DNA of 5,094 nucleotides from positions 1 to 5,094 of the forward strand of contig DAOVXR010000150.1 in assembly GCA_030636065.1 (NCBI GenBank), written 5' to 3'. Shown here piece by piece: positions 4,493 through 5,094 of this stretch (its first letter is position 1; every line of letters begins with the position of its first letter). The notes below the pieces were generated by a model that saw only the letters and a program-made list of their open reading frames with translations, was not told where the DNA came from and made no database searches. The stretch is from Sedimentisphaerales bacterium (GTDB lineage: Bacteria > Planctomycetota > Phycisphaerae > Sedimentisphaerales > SM23-30). The position numbers were made by a program, and so were the translations under genes.

Positions 4493-5094
4493 TTAATACA
4501 CTCCATATTCACGGCAGAAATCGGTCATCGCTTTTATATTTTCGATACTCCCATCGTTCTGCACGATGGCACTGGAGTCCATTATATAACCGCCGTCTTG
4601 CGCCACTTCGTCAATCACTTTTTTGCAATGGGTCCGTACCTCGTCCGGCGTACCGTAGCTCAACAGGTAATTGGGAATACCGCCGCTGACGGCGAATTTA
4701 TGTTTGATTTTTTTATGCACCTCGAATATGTCGTCCTGATCGCAATGATAAATAATGCTTTTTTCAGGCAGTTCGAGGAACGAATCGAGATGAGGCGCCC
4801 ATTTGCCTTCGGCATAAAATAAGGTCTGATGGCCTCGTGCCCAAATTTCTTCGATAATCGGTTTAAGTGTCGGCCAATAGAATTTATTGAAATGCTCGTG
4901 CGTAATAAACGGCACACACCCTCGGTGCATCCAGATTGTGATAGGCACATTCTTGTCCGGGTCCGCCCCCGAAAGTGCCACGTTCAGCAGATGAGGCATA
5001 AGAGACTCGCACGCCGCCAGTACCTTATCGGGTCGTTCTCAAAGGTCCATTACGAGACCGACATAGCCACGCATTTTGTCGGCGATAATATCTA
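4493..5094 (-). pseudogene. URO-D (uroporphyrinogen decarboxylase-like) family protein, C-terminal part, interrupted by an in-frame TGA
   Basis: The last 200 codons of a HemE-like TIM-barrel protein are visible; the N-terminus lies beyond the right edge. Recognisable pieces, numbered from the ATG at 4999, are WMHRGCVPF (23-31), QTLFYAEGKWAPHLDSF (58-74), IIYHCDQDDIFEVHKKI (81-97), AVSGGIPNYLLSYGTPDEV (103-121), and GGYIMDSSAIVQND (136-149), ending REYGVY. This wording belongs to the URO-D superfamily branch found in anaerobes and planctomycetes, related to corrinoid methyltransferases such as MtaA; heme-pathway HemE function is unlikely. Upstream in the same frame lies DIIADKMRGYVGLVMDL, then TGA (5039-5041), then ERPDKVLAACESLMPHLL, which reads as one continuous protein. 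The break is most simply a CGA-to-TGA change (an Arg would fit) or a sequencing error. A shortened protein starting at the ATG at 4999 would lack most of the barrel, and no ribosome binding site is evident there. Confidence 0.8.
5039..5041 (-). other. In-frame TGA within the URO-D family gene
   Basis: On the minus strand the codons run GTA ATG GAC CTT TGA GAA CGA CCC GAT. The sequence on either side is family-like (GLVMDL, then ERPDKVLAACE), where relatives, from memory, have a basic residue (DLRERP-like). A single C-to-T change from CGA explains the stop. TGA ends at least four other genes in the window (the 87-residue gene, the nucleotidyltransferase, the 206-residue gene and the cyclase), so a changed genetic code is not supported. 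Selenocysteine would be an odd choice at a basic-residue position. Confidence 0.7.

Noticed and set aside
5039..5041. TGA as selenocysteine or as evidence for a changed genetic code
   Set aside because: TGA serves as the normal stop of at least four other genes here, and the position looks like one held by a basic residue in relatives; a point mutation or error is simpler.

Overview
The window reads as bacterial chromosome, most likely from a planctomycete of the Phycisphaerae/Sedimentisphaerales kind. That guess rests on family resemblance: a diguanylate cyclase with an insertion after GGDEF and the C-terminal wording 'LTISGGLAGFPWDG', and a HemE-like 'URO-D family' protein of a type common there. 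It is inference, not a database result. No rRNA, tRNA, CRISPR array or complete insertion sequence was seen.

Left part, minus strand (1-1744). Read in transcription order from high to low coordinates, it holds a 102-residue protein I do not recognise, an 87-residue small protein, a minimal nucleotidyltransferase overlapping it by 4 bases (ATGA), and 10 bases later the start of dprA, which runs off the left edge. The 87-residue/nucleotidyltransferase pair looks like a two-gene cassette of the toxin-antitoxin or AbiE-like kind placed directly before dprA. The frame of the 102-residue gene continues past its TAA for 30 more plausible codons, so its stop may be secondary. It is flanked by two similar GGGC/GCCC hairpins in the same orientation, resembling REP-type elements.

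Centre (1745-2082) is a divergent intergenic region. It holds three small hairpins, three tandem 9-base GGAAATATA units and a near-consensus sigma-70 promoter (TTGACA, 17 bases, TAGAAT) facing right.

Right-facing operon (2083-4210). A 206-residue alpha/beta protein ends in a FliM-like peptide (LLTPEEFDALLG). It is followed 13 bases later by a 497-residue protein with a degenerate receiver, a GAF-like region and an apparently active GGDEF domain with an inhibitory RxxD site. Together they suggest a c-di-GMP signalling module whose inputs do not depend on receiver phosphorylation.

Right end (4211-5094). A probable 56-residue gene and the C-terminal part of a URO-D family gene lie on the minus strand, convergent with the operon. 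The URO-D frame is broken by an in-frame TGA at 5039-5041, with clear family-like sequence on both sides. Between these two genes, a 35-base block made of three palindromes sits between perfect 9-base direct repeats, like a tiny inserted element with a target duplication.
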